This document shows positions 26,104-35,248 of a stretch of DNA of 64,000 bases, piece after piece (positions within the stretch are counted from its first letter, which is position 1; each line of letters begins with the position of its first letter). This DNA is from Halospina denitrificans. Lineage in GTDB: Bacteria; Pseudomonadota; Gammaproteobacteria; Pseudomonadales; Oleiphilaceae. The notes beneath the pieces were generated by a model. It did no database searches, had not been told where the DNA came from, and worked only from the letters and a program-made list of their open reading frames with translations. A program made the translations under genes and the position numbers. The stretch is taken from NCBI RefSeq assembly GCF_004364635.1, contig NZ_SOAX01000004.1:124001-188000 (forward strand), in the 5' to 3' direction.

Positions 26104-27657
26104 ATGGCCCAACAGAAAGGCGCAATCGCTGCCACCCATACCCGGGTTGCCATCATTGGTTCTGGATTCTCGGGCCTTGGCATGGCCATCCGGCTCAAGG
26201 GGGAAGGCCGACATGACTTCCGCATCTTTGAAAAGGAAGACGGGGTCGGCGGCACCTGGCGCGTGAATCACTACCCGGGTTGTGCCTGTGACGTGCAGTC
26301 CCATGTGTACTCATTCTCGTTCGAACCCAACCCGGAATGGACGCGGATGTTCGCGCCGCGTGACGAGATCCGCGCCTATCTGGAGCACTGCGCCGACAAG
26401 TACCGGATCCGCCCGCACATCCACCTCGGCACCGCTCTCAACACGGCTGAATGGGATGAGGATGCCGCTCTCTGGCGTCTCCAGGACGAACACGGCAACC
26501 GCTATACGGCCAATATGCTGGTATCCGGAATCGGGGCTCTCTCCACCCCCACCTACCCGAACGTGCCCGGTCGCGACCGTTTTCAGGGCAAGGCATTCCA
26601 TTCCCAGGACTGGGATCACGATTATGACCTGCGCGGTAAGCGAGTGGGTGTGATCGGCACCGGGGCCTCGGCCATCCAGTTCGTTCCGGAAGTGCAGAAA
26701 GAGGCCAGCAACCTGAAGGTCTTCCAGCGCTCGGCGCCCTGGATCATGCCGAAGCCGGACCGGCCCATCCGATCCTGGGAGCGGGCGCTTTTCCGGCGCG
26801 TGCCGACGGCCCAGACACTGCAGCGCAAGACACTGTACTGGATGCTGGAAGCCCGCGTACTGCCCATGCTGATCAACCCGAAGCTGCTGCGATTCGTCAA
26901 GGTCATTGCCCGGCGCCACATCCACAGCCAGATCAGTGATCCGGTGCTGCGCCGCCAGGTCATGCCGGACTATGAATTCGGCTGTAAGCGGGTACTGATG
27001 TCCAACAACTACTACCCCGCCCTGGACAAGCCCAACGTGGACCTGGTCACCGATGACATTCAGGAGATCACGGAAACGGGGATACGCACTGCGGACGGCC
27101 AGGAGCACGAGCTGGACACAATCATCTACGGTACCGGCTTCAAGGCGACCGACCCGGTCCCCAACGGGCTCATCAAGGGCCGTGGCGGGCAGGACCTGCA
27201 GGAGGTCTGGCGTGAAGGGCCCGAGGCCTACAAGGGCGCCACCATCCACGGCTTCCCCAACCTGTTCATGATCATGGGGCCGAATACCGGGCTTGGTCAT
27301 AACTCGATGGTGTACATGATCGAGTCCCAGATCCAGTACGCGCTGGATGCGCTCAAGACCATGGAGAAGCGGGATCTCGACTGGGTGGACGTCAAACCCC
27401 GCAAGCAGGCCCAGTACAACGAGAAGCTACAGAGCCGGCTCGACGGCTCCATCTGGACGGATGGAGGCTGCACCAGCTGGTATCTGCATCCGGAAACGGG
27501 TAAGAATGTGGCCTTGTGGCCGGACTTTACCTTCCGGTTTGCACAGCAGACCTGTCGGTTCGATCCGGCGGCCTACAAATGGGGGTGGCGTGAGGAACAG
27601 GCAGCGCCCCCTACCCCATCCAATGCGTCCAATAGAAAAGAGGAAGCCTTTGCATGA
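26104..27657 (+). CDS. Class B flavin monooxygenase (Baeyer-Villiger/AlmA type)
   Basis: A 517-residue FAD/NADPH enzyme. FAD-binding GSGFSG (19-24), the Baeyer-Villiger fingerprint FxGxxxHxxxW at 160-170 (FQGKAFHSQDW) and the NADPH site VIGTGASAIQ (183-192) are intact, followed by the family GPNTGLGHNS motif. Such enzymes insert oxygen into ketones or oxidise long-chain alkyl compounds; AlmA relatives support growth on long alkanes in marine bacteria. ATG 26104 has AGGAGA eight nt upstream; the longer open frame runs through the operator repeats. It overlaps the SDR gene by 4 nt and the three-gene operon recalls the mycobacterial mymA locus. Confidence 0.9.
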   Translation: MAQQKGAIAATHTRVAIIGSGFSGLGMAIRLKGEGRHDFRIFEKEDGVGGTWRVNHYPGCACDVQSHVYSFSFEPNPEWTRMFAPRDEIRAYLEHCADKYRIRPHIHLGTALNTAEWDEDAALWRLQDEHGNRYTANMLVSGIGALSTPTYPNVPGRDRFQGKAFHSQDWDHDYDLRGKRVGVIGTGASAIQFVPEVQKEASNLKVFQRSAPWIMPKPDRPIRSWERALFRRVPTAQTLQRKTLYWMLEARVLPMLINPKLLRFVKVIARRHIHSQISDPVLRRQVMPDYEFGCKRVLMSNNYYPALDKPNVDLVTDDIQEITETGIRTADGQEHELDTIIYGTGFKATDPVPNGLIKGRGGQDLQEVWREGPEAYKGATIHGFPNLFMIMGPNTGLGHNSMVYMIESQIQYALDALKTMEKRDLDWVDVKPRKQAQYNEKLQSRLDGSIWTDGGCTSWYLHPETGKNVALWPDFTFRFAQQTCRFDPAAYKWGWREEQAAPPTPSNASNRKEEAFA

Positions 27658-28538
27658 AGTCATTTTCGGGAAAAGTCGCGGCCATTACCGGCGCAGGATC
27701 AGGCATCGGACGGGCGCTGGCCCTGGCGCTCTCCCGCGAAGGCTGCCATCTGGCCCTGAGTGATGTGAACGCGGAAGGGCTGGCAGAAACCGCCAGGCAG
27801 TGTGAAGCGGATGGCATTACCGTTACGACGGCCAACGTTGATGTCTCCAACAAGCAGGCCGTCCACAAGTGGGCGGACAGCGTCGTCAAGGATCATGGGC
27901 GGGTCAACCTGGTCATCAACAATGCCGGCGTGGCTCACGCCGGCTCCGTGGAGGGGTCCAGCTACGACGATTATGACTGGATCCTGGACATCAACCTGCG
28001 TGGCGTCCTCTATGGCACCAAGGCCTTTCTCCCGCATCTGAAACAGGCGAAGGACGGCGGCCACATCGTCAATATCTCCAGCATCTTCGGGCTCTTCTCG
28101 CAGCCGGGGATGAGCGCCTACAACATGACCAAGTTCGCGGTCCGTGGCTTTACGGAATCCCTGCGCCAGGAGCTGGACCTGGAAGGCGCGAACGTCTCCG
28201 CCACCTGCGTTCACCCCGGCGGCATCAGGACCAACATCGCCCGTTCCGCGCGTATGGACAACAGCGTCCAGGACCTGATGGGCGGCGAAAGCAACGACCA
28301 GATGCAGGCCAGTTTCGAGAAGCTTTTCCGGACCACGGCGGATCAGGCCGCAGCCGCTATACTCAAGGGCGTGCGCCAGAACCGTCGGCGCGTCCTGATC
28401 GGGCCCGATGCGCGCGCCGCCGACTGGATGCAGCGCGTGCTGCCCACGGGCTATCAGACACTGGTCACGACCGCATTGAAACTGAACCGCAGAAAACAGG
28501 GCGGAACCCATGCAAGTAATGGAAACAGCAACCTATGA
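27654..28538 (+). CDS. Short-chain dehydrogenase/reductase
   Basis: A 294-residue classical SDR. The cofactor loop TGAGSGIG (12-19), NNAG, catalytic Ser in IVNISSIFG and Y-N-M-T-K (YxxxK) are present. D in the ALSDVNAEG strand end suggests NAD(H) preference. The C-terminal stretch of about 50 residues (RVLIGPDARAADWMQRVLPT) is the one seen in acetoin-reductase-like SDRs next to flavin monooxygenases. Within the operon it probably supplies or consumes the alcohol/ketone handled by the monooxygenase. Overlaps: 4 nt with the monooxygenase gene, 29 nt with the hydrolase gene. Confidence 0.9.
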   Translation: MKSFSGKVAAITGAGSGIGRALALALSREGCHLALSDVNAEGLAETARQCEADGITVTTANVDVSNKQAVHKWADSVVKDHGRVNLVINNAGVAHAGSVEGSSYDDYDWILDINLRGVLYGTKAFLPHLKQAKDGGHIVNISSIFGLFSQPGMSAYNMTKFAVRGFTESLRQELDLEGANVSATCVHPGGIRTNIARSARMDNSVQDLMGGESNDQMQASFEKLFRTTADQAAAAILKGVRQNRRRVLIGPDARAADWMQRVLPTGYQTLVTTALKLNRRKQGGTHASNGNSNL

Positions 28539-29493
28539 GGCCATCCTGGCGTCCCTCGAAGAGGTCAGCGAGCAGTACCTGAAGGCAACGGCGGATCTAC
28601 CCACCCTGGCCGGCAGCTGGCAGCCGGGGCGCAATGCCTGGCAACGGTTGCAGTCCATGAGCGGTTGGCTTCCGGGCATCAGGGCCGAGCGCATCGAGAT
28701 TGACGGTCACTGCATGCACTACTGGCGAATCGGCTCCGGTCACGGAACCCCGGTGGTGCTGGTCCATGGTTTTGGTGCCAGCAAGGAAAACTGGCTCAGC
28801 ATGCTGCCGGCCCTTTATAAGCGCGGCATCACCCTTTATGTGCCGGACCTTCCGGGATTCGGCCAGAGCGACTACATCGACGGGGCCCGCTACACCTACG
28901 GGAAACAGGCCGGGCGTCTGGACGAATGGGCCCGCCGCCTGGCCCTGCCAGCGGCACACTGGATCGGGTCATCCATGGGGGGCGCCACCCTGGCAACCCT
29001 GGGCGCCAACCATCCCGACCGGGTTCGCAGCCTGGTACTGATGAACGCCGCGGGCATGGGCAGCGCACGTTTCAGTCCGATGGAAACCCAGCTCCTGCAG
29101 GGTGAAAACCCATTGATCGCGGCGTCAACGGCAGAAACACGGGCGCTGTTCCGCATCGCCATCCACCGGCACCAGGGGCTGATCAGTCGCCTGATGCCAC
29201 TGGCAATGGGTTCGGAGATGCAGCAGCGGGCACCGGTCAACCGCCGGATCTTTGCCGACATGATGCAGCCCGAGGAGCCCGTTCCCGGGCTTCTGGACCG
29301 GGTGAGTGCCCCGACCCAGATCGTCTGGGGCGAACAGGATCGAGTGGTCGATGTCTCCTGCGCCCATCATTATGGGGCGCTGCTCCCCAATGCCCGGGTC
29401 AGGGTGTTGCGGGGCATCGGACACCTGCCGATGCTCGAAGCGCCCCTGCGAAGCGCCCGTATCGTGCGCAACTTCTGGAAAACATTGGCGTAA
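28510..29493 (+). CDS. Alpha/beta hydrolase
   Basis: A 327-residue hydrolase. The oxyanion motif VLVHGFGASKENW, nucleophile elbow G-S-S155-M-G, acid in WGEQDRVVD and histidine in GIGHLPMLE make a full triad. It likely hydrolyses esters produced by Baeyer-Villiger oxidation, which fits its place as third gene after the monooxygenase and SDR. The 29-nt overlap with the SDR gene suggests coupling; a second in-frame ATG at 28519 would shorten this. The first 50 residues form an amphipathic extension before the core fold. Confidence 0.88.
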   Translation: MQVMETATYEAILASLEEVSEQYLKATADLPTLAGSWQPGRNAWQRLQSMSGWLPGIRAERIEIDGHCMHYWRIGSGHGTPVVLVHGFGASKENWLSMLPALYKRGITLYVPDLPGFGQSDYIDGARYTYGKQAGRLDEWARRLALPAAHWIGSSMGGATLATLGANHPDRVRSLVLMNAAGMGSARFSPMETQLLQGENPLIAASTAETRALFRIAIHRHQGLISRLMPLAMGSEMQQRAPVNRRIFADMMQPEEPVPGLLDRVSAPTQIVWGEQDRVVDVSCAHHYGALLPNARVRVLRGIGHLPMLEAPLRSARIVRNFWKTLA

Positions 29494-29507
29494 CGCCGGA
29501 ACCGGCG
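29494..29507. terminator. Hairpin filling the hydrolase/prkB convergent gap
   Basis: CGCCGG-AA-CCGGCG exactly fills the 14 nt between the TAA of the hydrolase (29491-29493) and the TAG complement of prkB (29508-29510). It is a GC-rich perfect stem without a T-run, so it is a possible bidirectional terminator or a barrier to antisense read-through. Confidence 0.5.
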
Positions 29508-30377
29508 CTACCAGGCGTAGCGCTTGTGTTCCATCAGCTCCAGAAGCCTGGGGCGAAGGATGAGATCAATCGCCAGGGGCAGCTTGGGCCCGGGAATCAC
29601 AAGGGTGTCCTGCCGGGACATGAAACTGCCGGAAATCATCTGCAGCAGCCTCTGGAAATCCACCTCCATATAATGCCGGAAGTGGATGACGATCATGCTC
29701 TCGTCATCCGTGGGCACTTCGCGCACCACAAAAGGGTTTGAGGTGTCGACGGTGGGTACCCGCTGGAAGTTGATGTGGGTGTTGGAGAACTGCGGGACAA
29801 TATCCTGAACGTAGTCGTCCATGCGGTTGATAATGGTCTCGACCACCTCGCCCTCACGATAGCCCCGGTAATTGGTATCCCGGTGAATCTTCTGGATCCA
29901 CTCCAGGTTGACGATCGGCACTACCCCAATCAGAAGATCCACGTGATCCGCCACGTTGTACCGATCCGTGGCGATACCACCATGCAGCCCCTCGTAGAAC
30001 AGCAGATCGCAATCAGGCGGCAGACTCTGCCAGGGCGTGAAGCTGCCCGGCTCGTAACCGGCGGCGATCAGCTCGCGGTCCTCATCGTGCACATACTCAC
30101 GATACTGACCCGTACCGGTTGCACCGAAATCCTGGAAAAGGGCTTCAAGTTTTTCGATATGGTTGGCATCCAGGGCGAAATGGTTGAAATCACCATAACG
30201 CCCACGAGCCGCCACCCGCGACATCTGCTCACGGGTATAGCGGTGGAAGCTGTCGCCACTGACGGTGGCGGCACGCAGCCCTTCACTCGCGAAGAGTTTA
30301 CTGAATGCGCGCCCGGTGGTCGTGGTGCCGGCTCCCGATGAGCCGGTAACGGCAATAATCGGATACTGACTGGACAT
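29508..30377 (-). CDS. prkB: Phosphoribulokinase-like kinase (PrkB)
   Basis: A 289-residue protein the same length as E. coli PrkB. The P-loop variant GSSGAGTTTT (12-20, lacking the usual lysine, as known for class I phosphoribulokinases), DSFHRYTREQM, FYEGLHGG and YREGEVVETIINRMDDYV are conserved. No RuBisCO gene is present, and homologues in heterotrophic gammaproteobacteria have unclear function despite kinase architecture. ATG 30377 gives the conserved N-terminus SSQYPIIAVTGSSGAG; a TTG 36 nt upstream is a longer alternative. Linkage with crp and osmC mirrors E. coli. Confidence 0.9.
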   Translation of the reverse strand: MSSQYPIIAVTGSSGAGTTTTGRAFSKLFASEGLRAATVSGDSFHRYTREQMSRVAARGRYGDFNHFALDANHIEKLEALFQDFGATGTGQYREYVHDEDRELIAAGYEPGSFTPWQSLPPDCDLLFYEGLHGGIATDRYNVADHVDLLIGVVPIVNLEWIQKIHRDTNYRGYREGEVVETIINRMDDYVQDIVPQFSNTHINFQRVPTVDTSNPFVVREVPTDDESMIVIHFRHYMEVDFQRLLQMISGSFMSRQDTLVIPGPKLPLAIDLILRPRLLELMEHKRYAW

Positions 30378-30459
30378 GCCTGCACGGGTCTCGGTATGGG
30401 TCAAAGCCCGCAATCGCGGGACCGCACATAGTGCACAGGTCTCTGCCCACTGACAAGGA

Positions 30460-33400
30460 TCAGTATCGCAAAAGCCGCGGCCGACCTACGGCTGCCCCCT
30501 GGGCATAATCCACGCCGAGTACCCGCAGGGCGTCGAGACGGGCCGGCTGGGAGACGCCGCTCACAACCACTTCGGCGCCCATCTGGTGTGCCACTGTAAC
30601 AACGGCGGAGAGCATTGAATCCCGCGCAAAACCGGACCACTGAGAGCCAGAACCCTCCTTCAGGCGGATCAGGTCCGTTGGCAGCCGGCGGACCAGACGA
30701 GCCATCTCGGGATCCGTCTCACGCATGTCCAGACAGATGCGCCCGCCAAGCTCACGTACCTCCCGCATGAACAGGGCCACGGCATTGGGGTGGGCCATGG
30801 CGTCGGCTTCCGAGACACAGAACCAGAGTTTGTCCACGGGGCACTGGTGATACCTGAAAACCGCCTGAATGAATCGCGTCAGACCGGGCTCGGTCAGGGT
30901 ATACCCCAGAACAGGGATACAGACGCCGGACTCCGCCTCGGGGAAAGTCTGCAACGGCCGCTTGAGGCACTCCAGAACCGCCTGCATCAACCACTCATCA
31001 AGACGTGCCCCGCCGCCATAGCGCTCCGCCAGGGGCACGAGCTCGGAGGCATCCATCAGCTCCCCGTGTTCATCCGGCGCCGTCATGCTCAGCTCATGCT
31101 GGGCCGGCATGCGGGTGGTCCCGTGAAGCGGGATAATACGCGAAGCCCGAAGCAGTAGCTCATTGCGCCGCAGCGCCTCATTACCCGCGAGCCGATCGGC
31201 AAGACGCACCACGTGACGCATCCGCTCGGCGGGGACAGACCCGTAACGAAAGGCGGGTGGCCATTCAAAGGGTGCTTTCCCACAGGCCTCATCCGCCAGT
31301 GCCAGCCAGCGTTCAGCGGTGACAACGGCGGGATCCCCGACAGCAACCCCGGCCCGCAGAATACCCTCATCGCCGCCGATTACGCGGTGAACCCGGCGCA
31401 GCATCCGTACCAGCCAGGCCTCCATGGCCTGCCCATGAAACAGCAGGCCCAAGCGGTTTCCGGAGAGTCTTCCGATCAGGGTATGGGGCGGCAATTGCTC
31501 GCCCAGAAGCTGGACCAGGGTTGCCGGGTCCACCGCCTGCTCGCGCCATGACATGACGATCAGGGTCTGTTCCCGGGACGGCGGTGCCGCCACCAGCATC
31601 CGGGTCAGTCGACGCCGGAATTCCCCATCGTTGCACAGACCTGTCTCCGGATCCGTGATCACGCGCTCCACCAACTGCCGGTAGAGCGTCTCCAGCAAGC
31701 GGTCCAGTCCCTCATCAACCAACGCCTGGTCATGCCGCGAAATAGGCAGCAGTTCGCCATCCGCCAGTCGCCGGGAAAGCGCATTCAGGCCTAGATCCGC
31801 AATCTTGCGACCCGACGGGCCGACCAGGAGAAAGCGCCGGCGATGCTGGCCTGCCCAGGCCATCCGGATCGGCCTGGTCGTACCATCCGTCATCCTTTCC
31901 AGGAACCAGGTCCCCACCGGCATCGACTCGAGGCTCTTCTCCCAGTAAGCCAGGGAGCGGTCGGTTCCGTCGTGGTGCTCCTTGACCGGCTTGCCCCGGA
32001 ATCCGGCGCTCAGCTTCACATACCGGCTGCGATGGGGGTGCCTGATATGGTCCGCCAGGCTCTCCAGGCTCTCGTCACTGGGTTGTTCCGGCGTGCGCTC
32101 ACGAAACGCCCTCAGGCGAGCGATCAATTCCTCGGCGCGGGTTTCCGACGCCGGGTCGCTCGCGTCCAGGATGGCATCCAGGAGCTCCAGTGCCTCACTC
32201 CAGAGCCCTTCCTGGGATTCACTGCGGAGGTAATGCAGCATCATCAGGTTGCGCCACTCATCCTCCACGAATCGCAGGACCGGCCTGGGAAGGGGTTCCC
32301 CGAAAAGCCGGTCATCCAGCGCCTCGTCGGTTACCCGGGCGGCTTCATTGACGCGCTCACTGCCTTCCACGGCCTTGATCGCCGTGCGCACCTGCCGCTG
32401 ATAGTTTTTTTCGCGCTCCTCCAGTTCCTCCCGGAATGCTTCCGCCGCCTGGGTAAGTGCCCGGTTCGGTGAGCGGTCGGGGTCGAGCCCCCTCAGCGGC
32501 TGGTACAGTTCCGACGACCAGGGGAGTTGCGACTCCTGGTCCGCGGTATCAAGGTGGCCGATGCGGTTGATCAGGCGCCGCAGTGGGTGATCCCTTTCCT
32601 CGAGACCACCCGGTTCCCTGGCCAGAACCCGGGCAATGACCGGCTCAAGCCCCTCGATCAAGCCTCGTCCCCGCTGGGTCAGTCGCGGACTCCGGCACAG
32701 CGCGGCGACAAGGTCCGGAACCAGTGATTCGGGAAAGCGTGCGGCCCCGGAAACTGCCTCATCGTTTTCCAGCCTGGTATGCAGGGAGCGGATGGCCTCC
32801 GCCCTCGTGTGCCCACCCAGGGGCTCGGGACGCAGATCCTCGGGCTCAGTCAGTGACGGAAGGGGCGGCATGGCCACCTGGCGCACGGCAATCTCCGCCT
32901 CCTGGCGCCGGTTGTTCACGGTTCGCCTGGGAGTCGCCGGCAGGTGGAGCAGCATCCCCTGATGGCCAGCGTCCGAAACAATGGCGTTGTTGCGCGCCAG
33001 TACCGAGTGGAGGCTGGCGTAGAGGTCCCCGAGCTCATGCAGCACATCGGCCTCAAAGCGCGCGTAGAGTTCCCGGCTTTCCTGCCGGTTGAAACCACGG
33101 GCCCGAACAGCCTGACCCAGCACCCGGCAGAGCACCTCGGGGCCCAGTGGGCCCGGCTCCATCGCCGCCGACTCCAGACCCAGGTCACTGAGCCGGGCAT
33201 GAAGCAGGCCGACGCCGGCTTCGTGGCGCTGCCTGGCCCGCTCCGCGAGCACACCCAGAATGAGCCAGTCTGAACCGCCGTGATCCGATGCAACCGGGCT
33301 GCAGAGGCCATCAAAGGTGCCTCGAAGCTCAGTCTCCAGGGACTCACTCAACCCATTGGAGACTGGCACCAGGCTGGCTGGCAGCGCGTCGAGCCATTCC

Positions 33401-33861
33401 GCAACCAGCGCCTTGATACCACCCAGCCAGGTCGCACGCACCTGGGAGAGGATAACCTTCGAATCCGCCTCCGGGTGGCGTTTCCGGGAGGATTCATCAA
33501 CCAGTCCGGACTGCTGGAGGAGGGTTTCAAACGCCTGCAGGGAGGCGGAAGAGAATTCAACAGCGAGGCTCTCGGTGCCGGCACGTACAGCATGGCCGGG
33601 GATGCAATGCCAGTCCGAACTGCGATTGGGACGAAGGTGGAGATTAATCCGGCTCTTTCCGGCTTCCAGCCAGGCCCGGATTGCGGCCGCACGGGATGCC
33701 GGGTATCGGATTGATACTCCGGTCGCTGAAAAAGCAACAACCTGGCACGGCCAGGAAAGACCTTCCGGTGTTTCAGCCCGCGCCGCGATACGGGCACTGC
33801 GTCTCTGGCTGTGGCGTCTGTCGGCGTTAGGCCGTACAGCGCCCGGACGTCCACATTCCAT
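30460..33861 (-). CDS. Large DUF1631-like protein with degenerate GGDEF and EAL domains
   Basis: A protein of about 1133 residues. The N-terminus (about 10-100, RRHSQRRSARIAAR then VVAFSATGVSIRYP) resembles a PilZ-like strand domain. A long helical region follows (about 140-640) with DUF1631-like segments such as VSGAARFPESLVPDLVAALC and HPLRRLINRIGHLD. A second PilZ-like beta region (about 655-715) comes next. TDPETGLCNDGEFRRRLTRM marks a GGDEF-type fold without the signature, and the last 250 residues look like an EAL barrel with no EAL. It is probably a catalytically dead c-di-GMP or RNA-turnover adaptor (compare CsrD). AGGGA precedes ATG 33861; ATG 33879 is an alternative. Confidence 0.7.
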   Translation of the reverse strand: MECGRPGAVRPNADRRHSQRRSARIAARAETPEGLSWPCQVVAFSATGVSIRYPASRAAAIRAWLEAGKSRINLHLRPNRSSDWHCIPGHAVRAGTESLAVEFSSASLQAFETLLQQSGLVDESSRKRHPEADSKVILSQVRATWLGGIKALVAEWLDALPASLVPVSNGLSESLETELRGTFDGLCSPVASDHGGSDWLILGVLAERARQRHEAGVGLLHARLSDLGLESAAMEPGPLGPEVLCRVLGQAVRARGFNRQESRELYARFEADVLHELGDLYASLHSVLARNNAIVSDAGHQGMLLHLPATPRRTVNNRRQEAEIAVRQVAMPPLPSLTEPEDLRPEPLGGHTRAEAIRSLHTRLENDEAVSGAARFPESLVPDLVAALCRSPRLTQRGRGLIEGLEPVIARVLAREPGGLEERDHPLRRLINRIGHLDTADQESQLPWSSELYQPLRGLDPDRSPNRALTQAAEAFREELEEREKNYQRQVRTAIKAVEGSERVNEAARVTDEALDDRLFGEPLPRPVLRFVEDEWRNLMMLHYLRSESQEGLWSEALELLDAILDASDPASETRAEELIARLRAFRERTPEQPSDESLESLADHIRHPHRSRYVKLSAGFRGKPVKEHHDGTDRSLAYWEKSLESMPVGTWFLERMTDGTTRPIRMAWAGQHRRRFLLVGPSGRKIADLGLNALSRRLADGELLPISRHDQALVDEGLDRLLETLYRQLVERVITDPETGLCNDGEFRRRLTRMLVAAPPSREQTLIVMSWREQAVDPATLVQLLGEQLPPHTLIGRLSGNRLGLLFHGQAMEAWLVRMLRRVHRVIGGDEGILRAGVAVGDPAVVTAERWLALADEACGKAPFEWPPAFRYGSVPAERMRHVVRLADRLAGNEALRRNELLLRASRIIPLHGTTRMPAQHELSMTAPDEHGELMDASELVPLAERYGGGARLDEWLMQAVLECLKRPLQTFPEAESGVCIPVLGYTLTEPGLTRFIQAVFRYHQCPVDKLWFCVSEADAMAHPNAVALFMREVRELGGRICLDMRETDPEMARLVRRLPTDLIRLKEGSGSQWSGFARDSMLSAVVTVAHQMGAEVVVSGVSQPARLDALRVLGVDYAQGAAVGRPRLLRY

Positions 33862-33940
33862 GCGGGATTCCCTGTTCATTCGACAACGAGCGCAGATTAC
33901 GCGCCAGGGTATGACCCCGCCATTGCGGGTTTCCGAAACA

Positions 33941-35248
33941 TTACAATCGCTTCACGAAAATCCGGGAGTTACGGCTGCGCGTGGCTTCCCGGTCTTTTTC
34001 CGGCGGCAGGCGGTCAAGCTCCGCCGCCTCGAAACCACGTTCAATGAACCAGTGCGCCGTCTGGGTGGTCAGCACAAAGAGCTCCCCCAGACCTTCAGCC
34101 CGGGCGTGGCGCTCCGCCATCGCCAGGAGTTTGTCCCCACGACCGGAGCCACGGTAGTGATCGCTGACCGCAAAGCACGCCAGCTCCATCATCCCGGTTG
34201 AGGGATAGGGATAGAGCGCGGCACAGCCCACAATACCGCCGTCGCGCTCATCCACCAGGAAACGGTCAATCTCGGTCTCGATCAATTCCCGTGGACGGCT
34301 GACCAGTACGCCACGCTCTTCGAGAGGCTGTATAAGCTCCTGGATAGCGCTGATGTCCTCTGCCGTGGCGGTACGAAGGTGCTCATAGTTCTCATCGGTT
34401 ACCAGGGTTCCCAGACCATCCCGGGTGAACAGCTCCTCCAACAGGGCACCATCGGTGGTATACCCGATGATGTGGGCGCGACGCACTCCCCGGTCACAGG
34501 CCGTCACAGCCGCCCGCAGAGCCGCCGCATCATCCCCCTCGGGCACTTTCGAGGTCAGCAGCTCCCGCGCCTGGGTCACGCTCAGCTCACGCACAAGCTG
34601 CCCCGTGCTGCCGGGCACCCCGTTGTTTTCCGTGAACAGGATGAGCTTGTCGGCATCCAGCGCGGACGCGGCCTCCCCGGCCACATCCTCGTGGGAAAGG
34701 TTGAACGCATCCCCGGTTGCGGAGTAACCGACCGGCGGCAGCAGGACGACCTGCCCGAGCGCGAGCTGCTGCTGGACGCTGGCGGCATCGACGCGACGCA
34801 CCCGTCCGGTGTATTCAAGATCCACACCGTCGATAACGCCAATAGGCCGCGCCGTCACCCAATTACCGCTGGCGACCCGGATCTGGGCCCCATGCATGGG
34901 CGAGTTGATCAGCCCCATGGAGAGCCGACTCTCCAGCATGGCCCGCAGCCGCCCCACAGCTTCAAGAACCAGGGGCAACTGGGCTTCACTGGTGATCCTC
35001 AGCCCCGTCTGATACCCGGACTCGAGGCCTGCGCTCTCAAGCCGTTCACGGATCTGGGGGCGGGCACCAAACGCAATCACCAGGCGCACCCCCAGACTGG
35101 CCAGCAGCGCAATATCGTGGATGATGGGCGTGAGATTGCTGTGCGCCAGGGCATCACCACTGAGGGTGATCACCACCACCCTGTCGCGGTGTGCGTTGAT
35201 GTAAGGCGATGAATGGCGAAACCAGTGCAGCCAGTTGTGGTCAGTCAC
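33941..35248 (-). CDS. argA: N-acetylglutamate synthase
   Basis: A 435-residue classical ArgA with an N-terminal amino-acid-kinase domain (VVVITLSGDALAHSNLTPII, VLLPPVGYSATGDAFNLSHE) and a C-terminal GNAT domain (GCAALYPYPSTGMMELACFA, VSDHYRGSGRGDKLLAMAER). It performs the first step of arginine synthesis and is normally inhibited by arginine through the kinase domain. The GTG at 35248 is preceded by GGAGGAAAG and lies 8 nt inside the end of argE, so the two are translationally coupled; a longer open frame over argE is spurious. Confidence 0.94.
   Translation of the reverse strand: MTDHNWLHWFRHSSPYINAHRDRVVVITLSGDALAHSNLTPIIHDIALLASLGVRLVIAFGARPQIRERLESAGLESGYQTGLRITSEAQLPLVLEAVGRLRAMLESRLSMGLINSPMHGAQIRVASGNWVTARPIGVIDGVDLEYTGRVRRVDAASVQQQLALGQVVLLPPVGYSATGDAFNLSHEDVAGEAASALDADKLILFTENNGVPGSTGQLVRELSVTQARELLTSKVPEGDDAAALRAAVTACDRGVRRAHIIGYTTDGALLEELFTRDGLGTLVTDENYEHLRTATAEDISAIQELIQPLEERGVLVSRPRELIETEIDRFLVDERDGGIVGCAALYPYPSTGMMELACFAVSDHYRGSGRGDKLLAMAERHARAEGLGELFVLTTQTAHWFIERGFEAAELDRLPPEKDREATRSRNSRIFVKRL

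Noticed and set aside
29508-30377. Phosphoribulokinase as evidence for a Calvin cycle
   Set aside because: PrkB-type kinases are widespread in heterotrophic gammaproteobacteria and no RuBisCO or other cycle gene is present.
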